64,000 bases of DNA, taken from the NCBI GenBank assembly GCA_947561585.1, contig CANNZV010000264.1:274009-338008 (forward strand), read 5' to 3'. Position 1 is the stretch's first letter, and every line of letters starts with the position of its first letter. Of the stretch, positions 47,473 through 58,608 are shown one piece after another. The translations under genes and the position numbers were made by a program. The notes under the pieces are model-generated. The model searched no databases. It had not been told where the DNA came from and worked only from the letters and a program-made list of their open reading frames with translations. Source of the stretch: Caprella mutica. Its lineage: Eukaryota > Arthropoda > Malacostraca > Amphipoda > Caprellidae.

Positions 47473-47835
47473 GTGGGGGGTTCAACGTCTGCTTTGGAAC
47501 CAAAGGCCATATCACTGACGTCAAAAGGAACTGAATTACAAGGGACTGGAAGATGCAGTCAGAAAGGAAAGTGGCTCCATGAACAAAGTCATCTACTACT
47601 GTCGGTAACGTATCTCATGGATGCAGAAAAGCTACTCCGTGTTTGGAGTCACTTACCAAAGAATGTGACGAAAAGGGACACAAGCACCAGTGGCTGCACT
47701 CACGGATGGAAGAGGGAAATGAAGAGGTGATAGTAAATAGAGCTTATGAGCCTACTTTACAAAAATCTAAGACCTCGTAATTGTAGAGCGTAACTCTAGC
47801 GTTATCCTCTAAAACTGCAAGTAGCGTTAAAAAAT
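47473..47835 (+). repeat. Repeat D, full-length copy
   Basis: This runs from GGGGGGTTCAACGTCTGCTT to CTGCAAGTAGCGTTAAAAAA. The 85-residue frame in it is not conserved in the other copies, which have stops, so it is not a gene. Confidence 0.85.
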
Positions 47836-49349
47836 GATAAACATGCTAAACAAATAAATACATAGTAAAATTTATTGAAATAAAATATACACCATATTTA
47901 AAATAACTATTTAAAGGTACTTCAGAACTGAAAATTAATCCACCCTAATATTATCTACTTATCGTGTATAATATGGACGCCAAGCACCTAGCCAATAGAA
48001 ACAGTCGGTAGCTCTCCCCAAGAAGATGCACTTATTTCCTATTTATTGACTGCATTTTTTCCCCTCACAATTTACCTGCAGTTTGAGTACATAGAACAAT
48101 ATAGAGTTGCTTAAAATGGGAAAGATTGTGAGCCGTATGCAGTAGTGCCATAAGGCACGCCTCTCCCTTATCTATTGCCCATTAATCAATGCTAGGCTGT
48201 ACGAACGGCATTATTCAGCTAGAGATGTACTGGTCAGAATAGAGTTGTCTTGATTTAAGCTGACATGTCTATTAACCAATTCAACGAACTGCAATAAATG
48301 AATAAATGGGGAAAAAGATAATAAAAGAAATTGTGATCATTGTACATAAAATGTTCGATTTTATGTTTAGAGAAATGTATAGATTTTTTTTAACATTTTT
48401 AAAATATCTATCCCATTGCACTATAATAACTTACGACAGATTCTTAGTTAATTTAATTATTTCTAAATAAATTAGATCATTTAAACTACCACATAAACAT
48501 TGGAGCATTTTTAAAGTTTTTAATTTAAATTAAGAGTACAGGTGAAAATAATACAGGTGAAAATATTTGCTACTACAGATGTAAATATTTGCAGCTTGAG
48601 CTAATATTTACATTGGAATATCCCGCTACAATAATATTAGTCAATATTTGGTAGATGTTTAGAACAGTCGAGAAAAATAAGGTTAACACAAGTATTAAAC
48701 TTTCCATGCAGTTAGAGTGAACTAAATACACTAAATAAGTATGAAACATATAAACCAAAGGCTACGATATGGGTATCGAAAAATAGGAACTTATTGACTA
48801 GAAATGTACGACCAAAGATGATAAGCATTCATTTTTAATTAATGGTAGATTACGTTTGGATTGTCGTCGAATTATTTATCGATAATTTAATTATAAGTCA
48901 TTAAATTAATTAATCACAAAATGATTATTAATCAAAGAATTGGATTATTAAACTATATTTTTTACAACAATAATATTATTCACCAATCCTTTTTATAACC
49001 AACATTTTCCAGAGATTATTTTAACAAATAATTTCCTAGTACAAATCACATGTAACTTGAGAGTAGCTATAACTTAAAAAAAAAAAAAAGTTCATTATTT
49101 TAGAAGTTTCTATTTCAACATTAGATGTACTGACACCTGTTAGTGCTAAAAATAGACCTAAATTACATACATGTACATAGCCTGTACATGTATATACATT
49201 GAAATGACATGATAGCAAATACTGCAAATGAGAATTTAAAGTAAATGATCTAAAGTGGGCAGAATTGACCAGAAATAGAAACTATTAAATTAATAGCTGC
49301 AAGATAATCTATACATTTTTTGTATAAAAAGGCATTATTTAAATAAAGA
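47836..49349. other. Gene-free AT-rich DNA
   Basis: The block 47970-48250 is less AT-rich than its surroundings and has no recognisable feature. The rest is AT-rich intron-like DNA. Confidence 0.4.
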
Positions 49350-49530
49350 AATTTTTTTTTTTTTGTAAATTAAATGAATTCTTTTGGTAAATTGAATGAT
49401 TTTTTTTTTGTAAATTAAATGTTTTTTTTTTTTGTAAATTAAATGATTTTTTTTGGTAAATGAAATGAATTTTTTTGGTAAATAAAATGAATTTTTTTGG
49501 TAAATTAAATGAATTTTTTTGGTAAATTAA
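49350..49530 (+). repeat. Degenerate T-rich tandem repeat
   Basis: About eight imperfect units of 20-24 bp contain TTTTTTTGGTAAATTAAATG, with variable T-run length. Confidence 0.85.
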
Positions 49531-49846
49531 ATTAAAATTTTAGCTCTCATTATAATCCAAATTACAACAGTTCGGGACCCAAGAGACGCCACCAAGAAAA
49601 AAAATAAGTCAAATAGACACAAATATATTTTTTCTTTTCGTTGTACTAACCTATGTGCAGTACTTTAGTAAACGTCTATAGAGTTCAATGACGTCAGAAG
49701 AGTTAGTAAGAATGACTGTGTTGATAATACGAAATATTATTTGTTAGTTCCTCTTATCGGTCACAAGATATGAGATAGTGAGGAGAAAATTAACACAACG
49801 ATCTACACAGAGTTATTATTAATCTAAAACAATGCAGTTCTAATTA

Positions 49847-49945
49847 CGGTAACTTACGAATTACCGGTCAGTTCCACATCTTCGGTCATATGAGAAAAAA
49901 CGATTTAATAATTAGTTTTATTGGTATCCATGATACCTGAAGGAA
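49847..49945. mobile_element. MITE family A, left half
   Basis: GGTAACTTACGAATTACCGG, CAGTTCCACATCTTCGGTC and the first half of the core palindrome (GGTATCCATGATACCTG) are present. The right half is missing. Confidence 0.7.
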
Positions 49946-50023
49946 TCCATTGCATCTAATTGTTCGCACCATTATTATTGCTATTTATGAATTAATCATA
50001 GTATTTTGTATTTTTTTAGCACT

Positions 50024-50085
50024 ACTTGCAGTTTCAGAGGATAGCGCTAGAGTTATACTCTTCTACTACGAGGTCCTAGATTTTA
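50024..50085 (-). repeat. Fragment of repeat D, reversed
   Basis: ACTTGCAGTTTCAGAGGATA and GCGCTAGAGTTA with CTACGAGGTC are the complement of the 3' end of repeat D. It lies just right of the truncated MITE A. Confidence 0.6.
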
Positions 50086-51096
50086 TTTTCCGCAACTTGT
50101 TATCAAATAATACATATGTTTATATAGTTATATATCCAATGGAGCCTATATGAATATATTTTTGGAATGAATTATTGTGTCCACAATTTCCACGTTTGTT
50201 AATCACTGCAATTGAGTCTCACTTCAAAGTCCACACCTGTATAGCGGCTAAAAAAAGGTACGAAATAAATGACAGCATCTATAGTAGAGAGCTGAAAAAA
50301 TCTATTTATATGAAAATGACAGATGTGAATATATATTATATTTATATAGTAGTGTCCCATTTTAAATAATTATATAGGAAAATATGATGAATGAAATGCA
50401 CGGGGACATATTGATATGATAATTATTTTTTATGTTTCTATTCAATTTATTATATGTAGTATACTTAATAAATACATCAGTCTGTGGATAAATATAAGTT
50501 ATAAAGAACACTGCAGGGTATAATATAATAGTCATTAATCAATTATAATATATTAATTTCAATTATAACATAATAGTCATCAATTTACACCAACATAAAT
50601 TTAATTTAAAACACGTTATTTTAACGGGAAAATACACTGAATATTCGACAAAATTCAGAACTTTAATCAAGTTAACTAGCCTACAACATACATTATATGT
50701 GGGAAAAAAAAAGATAATACCATTATTCGAATTAAGAATAGGGTTATCCAAGTGAGTGGAAGAAGCTAACCTATTTAGCTACACGATAAGATATCTTATC
50801 TATGCATGGTGCACAGACTTATCTAATATCCCATGCATTGTCATCTCTACATAGAATAATAGCTTATATTTTAATGGTTAATGACCCATATACTTTAGAC
50901 GGCTGGTTGCGAGCTGTATATTAAATTCATGTATAATTGCATGGGCAATTAACTAGGTAATTACATAGGTAATTAATTGCATAAAAATTTAATTACATTA
51001 TTCACATGGGTAATAAATTATGAAGTTCATATAATTATTTGAACACCAATCACTTAAATTTTATTCGGATATAATTATTTATTTATCGAGAAAACT
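50086..51096. other. Gene-free AT-rich DNA
   Basis: This contains GATAAGATATCTTATC near 50786, a 16-bp palindrome of two GATA motifs. No gene is supported. Confidence 0.4.
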
Positions 51097-51293
51097 AGGG
51101 TAAATTTCAAATTATCGGACTGTTCTACATTTTCGAACACGTAAGAAAAAGAATATAATAGCTAGTTAATAAAAATTTATTTTAATTCGATTAATTGGAT
51201 ACCAATTATAATAAAAGTTGAATAATAAATATTTTATACTTTTTCTTAAATGACCGAAAATGTAGAACCGTCCGATATTTCGGAACAAACCCT
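51097..51293. mobile_element. MITE family A, diverged copy
   Basis: The ends AGGGTAAATTTCAAATTATC and GATATTTCGGAACAAACCCT and inner CTGTTCTACATTTTCG and CGAAAATGTAGAACCG are recognisable. The core palindrome has been lost apart from TTGGATACC. Confidence 0.7.
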
Positions 51294-51384
51294 GCATTAT
51301 AGTTATTTAAACGGAAAAATAATATATTTATTTTGGCTATGCACATATTTAATTATTAGTAGAAACTTGACAAAATTACAAAAA

Positions 51385-51545
51385 ATACAAAGGACTTCAA
51401 AGTAGAAAGTTACTTAATCAGATATACCAAATAGCAGCTTCTAAATACATTTCAATGTGCTCATGGATGCACGAAAGCTACTGCGTGCTACCAAATGGTT
51501 CACTGAGTACACACTAGCGACCTAGAAAGAAAATGACGTTACTAA
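51385..51545 (+). repeat. Diverged fragment of repeat D
   Basis: ACAAAGGACTTCAAAG, CAATGTGCTCATGGATGCAC and GAAAGCTACTGCGTGC follow the order of repeat D with many substitutions. Confidence 0.5.
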
Positions 51546-51783
51546 GGGTTAGTTTGCGTGTTATTTAGCCTCATTTTGAGCTTTAGGGGCGGTATTGTTA
51601 CCAATCAAGGATATTTCCCCGAGATGTGCATAGATAGCAGCGCTGGAATGCAACCTTGGTAGTTATTAATGCTAGTGTTATTACTAGTTATAAGAGAGTT
51701 GGTCTAATAACACTAACAGTCATTAGCAAAAAGTAGTAAAGCACTTTATTTGATGAGAAAGAGATAGTCAGCATGATTCGCCT

Positions 51784-51925
51784 TTCCTGCACGTATCGTG
51801 CTTTTTCCTGCACGTATCGTGCTTTTTCCTGCACGTATCGTGCTTTTTCCTGCACGTATCGTGCTTTTTCCTGCACGTATCGTGCTTTTTCCTGCACGTA
51901 TCGTGCTTTTTCCTGCACGTATCGT
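51784..51925 (+). repeat. Minisatellite, 21-bp unit, about 7 copies
   Basis: The unit contains TTTTTCCTGCACGTATCGTG plus C. GCACGTATCGTGC is an imperfect dyad. The units are nearly identical. Open frames on both strands are artefacts of the unit length. Confidence 0.95.
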
Positions 51926-52047
51926 GTTTTCTCAGCATGCTGTAAGTTTCTCAGCATGCTGTAAAATTCTCAGCATGCTGTAAGTTTCTCAGCATGCTGT
52001 AAGTTTCTCAGCATGCTGTAAGTTTCTCAGCATGCTGTAAGTTTCTC
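51926..52047 (+). repeat. Minisatellite, 19-bp unit, about 6.5 copies
   Basis: The unit TTTCTCAGCATGCTGTAAG follows the 21-bp array without spacer. CAGCATGCTG is a 10-bp palindrome in each unit. Confidence 0.95.
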
Positions 52048-52756
52048 AATATACCGTCAAAGTCATAAACAGTCACATTAATCACGTATTAAGTCTCTGT
52101 GTTGAACTGTGAATTCAATTTAATAATAAAAATATTTATGATCCAGTATAACTCACTAAACTTTAAGTAAATCACTTTTAAATCATATTGTCACCATTTA
52201 ATATTCTATGTATTCATTTTTTCAACATTTAAATTATCATCATTTTATACAATTAGCTAAATCTTTCATACTGACCCAACTTTAAGTAAATACATTTCAA
52301 TATATATTTACTTTTAGGTGGAATGAAGCATTTACTTACATTATAGTTCATCGAACCAATGGCTTTAGTATTATTTTGAACATTTCTGATGCTATTTGTA
52401 AAGTGTCGGTAATCATTTATCTTATAATCTTTCTATGTAATTATTTCCCCTCTATGTTTTAAACTTCTAGCCCGCATCTATGTACAGTCACTTAGTGTGT
52501 ACTTTGTGGTGTGTATACTCTGTTGCAATCAATGTGCACCTTATCGTGTGTACGTACTTGCTGTGTGTGTTTCATGTGTATTTATAGACACCAGATGAAT
52601 TACTTGCTATAGAGTTACTGCCAATGTATTAAATACCTACCAATTAATGGACAGAATTACACTGCTCATCTTTGCATTGAAAATATCACCATGAACAAAA
52701 AGTAAAGACAAATAATAGTTAAGATAGACGTCTTATTATCTCATTATATTCTAACA
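52048..52756. other. Gene-free AT-rich DNA
   Basis: No element or gene is supported. Near 52490-52580 GTGTGTA/GTGTAC motifs are frequent. Confidence 0.4.
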
Positions 52757-52975
52757 GGTAAGATAAGGGACTAGATATAAAGGTAAGATAAAGGTCTAAT
52801 TATAAAGGTAAGATAAAGGTCTAAATATAAAGGTAAGATAAAGGTCTAAATATAAAGGTAAGATAAAGGTCTAATTATAAAGGTAAGATAAAGATCTAAT
52901 TATAAAGTTAAGATAAAGGTCTAAATATAAAGAAAAGATAAAGGTCTAAATAAAACGTTAAGATAAAGGTTTAAT
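52757..52975 (+). repeat. Minisatellite, 24-bp unit, about 9 copies
   Basis: The unit contains GGTAAGATAAAGGTCTAAAT followed by ATAAA, with A/T variants and decay at the right end. A single unit reappears at 53158-53175. Confidence 0.92.
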
Positions 52976-52989
52976 TAAGTAATTATTTC

Positions 52990-53157
52990 CGTAAGGCCCC
53001 TTTCACAAGGGAGTTTTTATCATGCCGCAGCATTTTCATGCCACAACAAACGCTACGACTCAATAAACGTATGTGTTTTGCATGTTCCCTTAGATCGGGA
53101 CGTTTTTAAATGCTGCAAATTTGTTGAAAAAGCGCCACGTGTGGTATAGGCCTCTAC
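52990..53157. mobile_element. Possible MITE inserted in the 24-bp array
   Basis: This starts TAAGGCCCCTTTCAC and ends GTGGTATAGGCCTC, and a unit of the surrounding array (GGTAAGATAAAGGTCT) resumes right after it. The GGCC ends next to TAA fit Tourist-like elements, but the inner arms pair poorly. Confidence 0.4.
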
Positions 53158-53175
53158 AGGTAAGATAAAGGTCTC

Positions 53176-53832
53176 ATTACACTATCTACAGATTTAAAGG
53201 CTCATGTCCACACCAATGCACCAAGTCAATAGAATTCACTGAATCACTACAAGTGTACTTAGCAGATACACTTATCGGGGGAAAATGAGTGCAGCAATAG
53301 GGTTTGATGCATTGAATCAAAAATAATAGAAAATGCATGACCACATTAACTGGCAAGTAAATCAAATAATTGTTCTACACCTTCTTTGCCAATGAGTACT
53401 CTGTTAGCACTTCATAGACACCTGTTCAACGTGTGAATGTGTATACCTACCGGAAATGCATTTTACAGGGTGACTTAGAAAGAAAGTGTACCCCATTTGA
53501 ATTAATCTAAATATTGTATTTAAAGGTAAATAATGAATCTTAGACAATGACGGTGGTATAAATAGTTACATGTGAAACTTAGTATGGGCTTGAATATTAT
53601 GTACTCAATTTAATGCTTTTGTAATTACTGACTATTTTTTGTATTCAATAAAGATTTTCATAATGGATACCAGTTAAAATAAGTAATTTTGTTTTACTTG
53701 AACTCTAATTTCTATTTATTTATAAATACACTATTTTTTATGTGTCGTTCTGTATAATTGAATAACTATTAATTGTTTTTATATCTTTTAATACATGTCC
53801 ATAAGAGCCACCTGTCGTGCTAGTGTGAACAG
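53176..53832. other. Gene-free DNA
   Basis: A lone end motif, TACAGGGTGACTTAGAAAGA, at about 53468 resembles one tip of a mariner-type MITE without a visible partner. Nothing else is supported. Confidence 0.4.
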
Positions 53833-54041
53833 TAAGGCCCATGCTATACTAGCAGTTTCACCGCACCGTTTTAACTGCCCGGTTTCCACTTCTCAATTAA
53901 TCACGGTTGAATGAATATAAGGCAGTAGCAACGCTAGTGTAGTATGCAAATTTGCTTACCATTCTTTTAACAGCGATTAAGACGCGTAAACAGGGCAGTG
54001 AAAACGCGGCGGTGAAACTGCTAGTATAGTATGGGCCGTAA
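53833..54041. mobile_element. Tourist-like MITE (family J)
   Basis: TAAGGCCCATGCTATACTAG at the left and the complement of TATAGTATGGGCCGTAA at the right extend into arms of about 48 bp (GCAGTTTCACCGC, ACTGCCC). TAA at both outer ends fits the three-base TWA duplication of PIF/Harbinger elements. Confidence 0.8.
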
Positions 54042-54159
54042 GTCATTCACACGCGTCATTACCAAAATAGAAACAAGGAAAATATTTATAGTAATTCTCT
54101 TACCAAACCCTATACTATAAAATCAACATCACAAGGAGTTATTAAAATAAAAGGTACAG

Positions 54160-54559
54160 GCATACCCCGCTCTTATTACATCTCACACTTATAACAACCG
54201 AATAAGTGTAGGACACATCTCGTTTTTTTTTTCTCCTGGTATAGAAAATATTTTAGGAGTAACTTCAGTAATTTTGTTGGTCGTTTTCATTTAAGCTGTT
54301 TTCGCAAGAATTTATGCAGGTGGGATAGACTATAAAAATAATTGTATAATGAGTAATTTACGATCTTTACCATACAATTCATTTTAATCTATCCCACCTG
54401 CGTGTAAGTTACGGTGAAAACAGCTGAACTGAAAACGACCAATCAAATTACTGAAGTTACTCCTAAAATATTTTCTATAGCAAGAGAAATAAAAGCGAGA
54501 CATGCCCCACACTTATTCGATTGTCATAAGTGTGAGAAGTAATAAGAGCGGGGTATGCA
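54160..54559. mobile_element. MITE family E, copy 2
   Basis: The ends are GCATACCCCGCTCTTATTAC and its complement. The arms of about 150 bp contain CGAATAAGTGT and GTAACTTCAGTAATTTTG. It matches 24461-24823. Confidence 0.88.
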
Positions 54560-55007
54560 TGTATTAAAATATAAAAATATAAAGTTAACTACAACATTGA
54601 CTGGAAACTATAGACCGAAAAAATAACAGCGGTGAAAAGTGTGTGATGTTTAGACTATATTCAGATTTAAATTCTAATAAACAATATAGTCTTTGGAGAG
54701 AAGATCTTAAGGAACAACAACAATCATGGAGGGATTACAGAGCTGTGCTATATTTACTTATTGTGGAAAAAAAAACTTTAATTGAAGAAATGGGTCTAAA
54801 GCATTTCATCTTCGGACAATTCTTAATTTTGAAGTGTACATTATATACACAGTACGAGTCACAAAAAGCGGGTACGAAATTGAAATCCCCGTAACTTTAA
54901 CAAGAACTATCATATCTTCGGGTGGTTTCCTTTGGCTCATGCAGAATTTTGTCAGCTATAACAACCTTGTTCGTATGTTTTTATATTCGCATTATAGTTT
55001 TTCTGCA
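54560..55007. other. No supported gene; two short open frames
   Basis: Frames of 83 residues (54643-54894) and 71 residues (54834-55049) overlap here. They contain no recognised domain. They could be decayed 5' sequence of the transposon that follows. Confidence 0.35.
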
Positions 55008-55627
55008 GGGTGGTCAGAAGTAGAGGGTGGTCAAATTGCTGTAGCTTGAGCTTATTTCAAACCTTGCTTATCAAAAGAGTATAGGTTTCATCTTCAAAAA
55101 TTAGAATGATTTTAAGAACCCCCACTTATTTATGGAGGAACCCTGAAACAAGTATGGTGGATGGTGACAGTGACACAGTACACTTGTCAAAGAAATATTG
55201 AGGGAACTGTTTCGAACATCGAGTAATTGCCATGGGTTATGCCATTGAATGCTTTCCGATGAGCTCAGATTTAACTGTTTCCGATTTTTTTCGTGAGGTT
55301 AATTGAAAAATGATAAGCTTCTCCTCACCTGCAAATCGGCATTAAATGAAAGATGAATAACGGATGGTGTGGATTCCTTGAAAGCTAATCCTGATATGAT
55401 CAAAACATCAATAAAAGCAGTCAGAAAACGGGCACAAAATTAAGGTATTGAAGAAATGGGGGATAAAGGAATTTTTTTTGGTAAAGAATGTTTTACTTTA
55501 GACTTTAAGTCTTCATAATAAGCAATTGTTTCTTTATTATAACTAATAAAATACTGGGTAAACAAATCTCTGTTATCTATTACATATCTCGCAAAAGAAC
55601 TTTTTCACCAGCCTCACCACCCTGTAG
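55008..55627 (+). pseudogene. Decayed DNA transposon with transposase 3' remnant
   Basis: TTCTGCAGGGTGGTCAG at the left and the complement of CTCACCACCCTGTAGAA at the right form inverted ends. Between them the plus-strand translation, broken by stops, includes MSSDLTVSDFFREVN (compare the SPDLxPxDFF motif of Tc1/mariner transposases) at about 55258, and NPDMIKTSIKAVRKRAQN at about 55389, resembling the C-terminal part. The similarity is short, so the superfamily is tentative. Confidence 0.5.
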
Positions 55628-56588
55628 AAAAACTATTAGTAATATAAAAACAACGGAACAATGTGGTTATAGGTAACAAAAATCTCATTCTGTATACTCT
55701 ATATTTCACTATTTCACTAGCAATTTGTAAATATATTATAATAACATTATAGTGATTTAAGCCGAAACATTTCTTCTGAACACATGAAAATATGTTTACC
55801 TATCGATTACGGTTGTTATATACGATATGCTGAACGGGTAGGTTGTATCTTTAAGAATTATTTAAAATATGGAATTGAAATAAGAGGCAATTACATCCTT
55901 CTCATCCACAACAAAGAGTTGAAGTGACTATATCGAGGATGTGTAAGCTGATTTCACAGATAATAAAAAAAAAGTACTCCGTTTTATTATATAACTTTTA
56001 AATTCCAATTACCATCAACGAAGGGTGCTTTTTACTTTAATAATGCAAAATATATACAAAAATATTAAATTTTAATATAGACACGTTTTAAGTATAATAC
56101 AAAATAAAGTATTTCGTGGACGAAAAATCAGTGGACGAAATGTCCTGCCACGAATAAAAATAGGAATTAAGATTCATTTCACAATATGGATAGACCTTTA
56201 ATTAATAACTCTACAATTAAACTCCCATTAAAAAACAACGAGTTAAAATTTCAAATTATTGTTTTTCTTCTATGATCGAAAATGTGGAGCAATTCTATAA
56301 CTCAGAACTTGGCCTATTCATTTTACTCTACATTGATTTTTTTCCAATCTATGAGTGATTTATTTATACTAATTATTTTACACACAAAATCCAATTTATT
56401 CAAAATTCCGTATTCCATTGATTAAAATCCATTCCAATCAAATACATCTTTATCCAGTACTAATTTCAAATAAATGGGCAAGAAAATCAATATACCTATT
56501 TACTACACATTTCATTAATTATTATTTCTTATATTATATGCCGAATAATCTCAATGACTTCACACCAAATGATATATACCACTATAAA
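55628..56588. other. Gene-free AT-rich DNA
   Basis: A weak right-arm fragment of MITE A (CTATGATCGAAAATGTGGAG) lies at 56269-56300. No gene is supported. Confidence 0.4.
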
Positions 56589-56794
56589 GGGCCGTACACA
56601 CGCAGGGTTTTTTGAGTCTTTCCACCAGACTTTTTGCTAAGTTGGTATCCATGATACCTGCAGGTATCATGGCTACCAACTTAAATAAATAATTACTATA
56701 TCCTTTTTTCTTATATTCTCGTGGAAAAAGTAGGAGGAGCTTAGTAAAAAGTCTGATGGAAAGACTTACAAAACCCTACGTGTGTACGGCTCTT
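56589..56794. mobile_element. MITE family B, complete copy
   Basis: GGGCCGTACACACGCAGG at the left pairs with CCTACGTGTGTACGGCTC at the right, and TCTTTCCACCAGACTTTTTG pairs with CAAAAAGTCTGATGGAAAGA-type sequence. The centre is the shared A/B palindrome with one change (GGCTACC). TTAAG/TATAA flanks suggest a TAA/TTA target. Confidence 0.85.
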
Positions 56795-56964
56795 AAGCCT
56801 ATTATTCATTCTACCACTACGTCTGGCAACTGGCTTGGTTTCTGTAGCCACTGTAGCGTAAAATGGCCTGTGTGTACATCTGACAATTGACCTTGATTGG
56901 TACGAGTGATTCCAACTTAAAATAACCTCGTCATGTTTGCTAGATAGTAAGATGGTAGTGCAGT

Positions 56965-57357
56965 GTTCAGTATGACACTGTCATGTTCAGTATACACAAT
57001 ATGACACTGTCATGTTCAGTATACACTCAGTATGACACTGTCATGTTCAGTATACACAGTAAGACACTGTCATGTTCAGTATATATATACACACAGTATG
57101 ACAATGTCATGTTCAGTATACACTCAGTATGACACTGTCATGTTCAGTATACACACAGTATGACACTGTCATGTTCAGTATACACAATATGACACTGTCA
57201 TGTTCAGTATACACTCAGTATGACACTGTCATGTTCAGTATACACAATATGACACTGTCATGTTCAGTATACACTCAGTATGACACTGTCATGTTCAGTA
57301 TACACAATATGACACTGTCATGTTCAGTATACACAATATAACACTGTCATGTTCAGT
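56965..57357 (+). repeat. Minisatellite, 28-31-bp unit, about 13 copies
   Basis: The unit contains GACACTGTCATGTTCAGTAT followed by ACACAATAT or ACACTCAGTAT. The two endings alternate in the right half, a higher-order pair. Its short open frames are artefacts. Confidence 0.93.
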
Positions 57358-57690
57358 ATACACATAATATGTTATGCCAATACACAGGGCATGACACACT
57401 CCAATACACAGGGCATGACACACTCCAATACACAGGGCATGACACACTCCAATACACAGGGCATGACACACTCCAATACACAGGGCATGACACACTCCAA
57501 TACACAGGGCATGACACACTCCAATACACAGGGCATGACACACTCCAATACACATGACATGACACACTCCAATACACATGACATAGTAATTCAATACACA
57601 GGGCATGACACACTCCAATACACATGACATAGTAATTCAATATACAGGGCATGACACACTCCAATACACATGACATAGTAATTCAATACA
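57358..57690 (+). repeat. Minisatellite, 24-bp unit, about 12 copies
   Basis: The unit contains ACACAGGGCATGACACACTC plus CAAT. The right end alternates with CACATGACATAGTAATTCAA variants. It follows the previous array directly. Confidence 0.94.
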
Positions 57691-58608
57691 CAGGAGTTTC
57701 AATAGGTTGGTACTTCATAGCTAAATAACTTCCAATTGAAAATAATAAGTTCATGATGCAATAATAATAATAAAATACGGCACTCAGATGTAAATTCTAT
57801 AGCAAACATAGAATGTTCATAGAAAACGAAAAATTGATTTAAAATATTGTGACATTTTCTTAGAAACAGCATAAAAATCAATTATTCCTATAATTTTAAT
57901 GCAGGATAAAATCATGTTCTTTGAAAATAATTCTACTATATTTTTTTAATCCATTTTGAAACCATGGATACAATAATTTCTATAGCTAAGTAGAATTATT
58001 CTCATAACCACATATTATAATAATTTATCTATAAAGCTAACTGAAAAAAACATTGATTTAATATAATTATTAAAGTTAGAAAAATAACTAAAATTTAAAG
58101 AAAATTACATTATATTATAGAAAGAATTTATTTTGCATTATTAAAAGGAGAAAGAATTTCCAACTAAATTAGTAATGAATTATGAACTTACTTAATTCAA
58201 CATTAGAAATATTTCATGAAATGTAAGTACTTACTTTACTTTAAATTTTCTAAGTAAATGATAGGCATCAACAAATAGGTAGGTACTAGGTATTTACTAT
58301 TTAACAATTTTATTAAGGTTAATACCTAGTGTTAGAAAAAAGATACATCAGAGTGAAGGTAATGAGTATGCATAGTTAAAATACTGAAGATAAAATAGAA
58401 GCAATGCAGTGTGCAGAATGTGGGTAATAACCTACCTAGTATAAGACTTATAACTTATAAGTATAGGTTGTAGAATTGTTCTACCTAAATAATAGAATCA
58501 GTTTATGTAGTTAGCAACTTAGTATAATGTGATGATAATGATTACAGAACTACTAGGCAGACACTGGATGGGTAGGTAACCGTAGGTTAAAAAGTAGTAG
58601 GTACTCAC
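57691..58608. other. Start of the long PKG intron, no feature
   Basis: This AT-rich sequence lies immediately downstream (minus strand) of the distal exon. Nothing else is supported. Confidence 0.4.

Noticed and set aside
47473..47730. 85-residue frame as a gene
   Set aside because: It lies in repeat D and other copies have stops and frameshifts in the same place.
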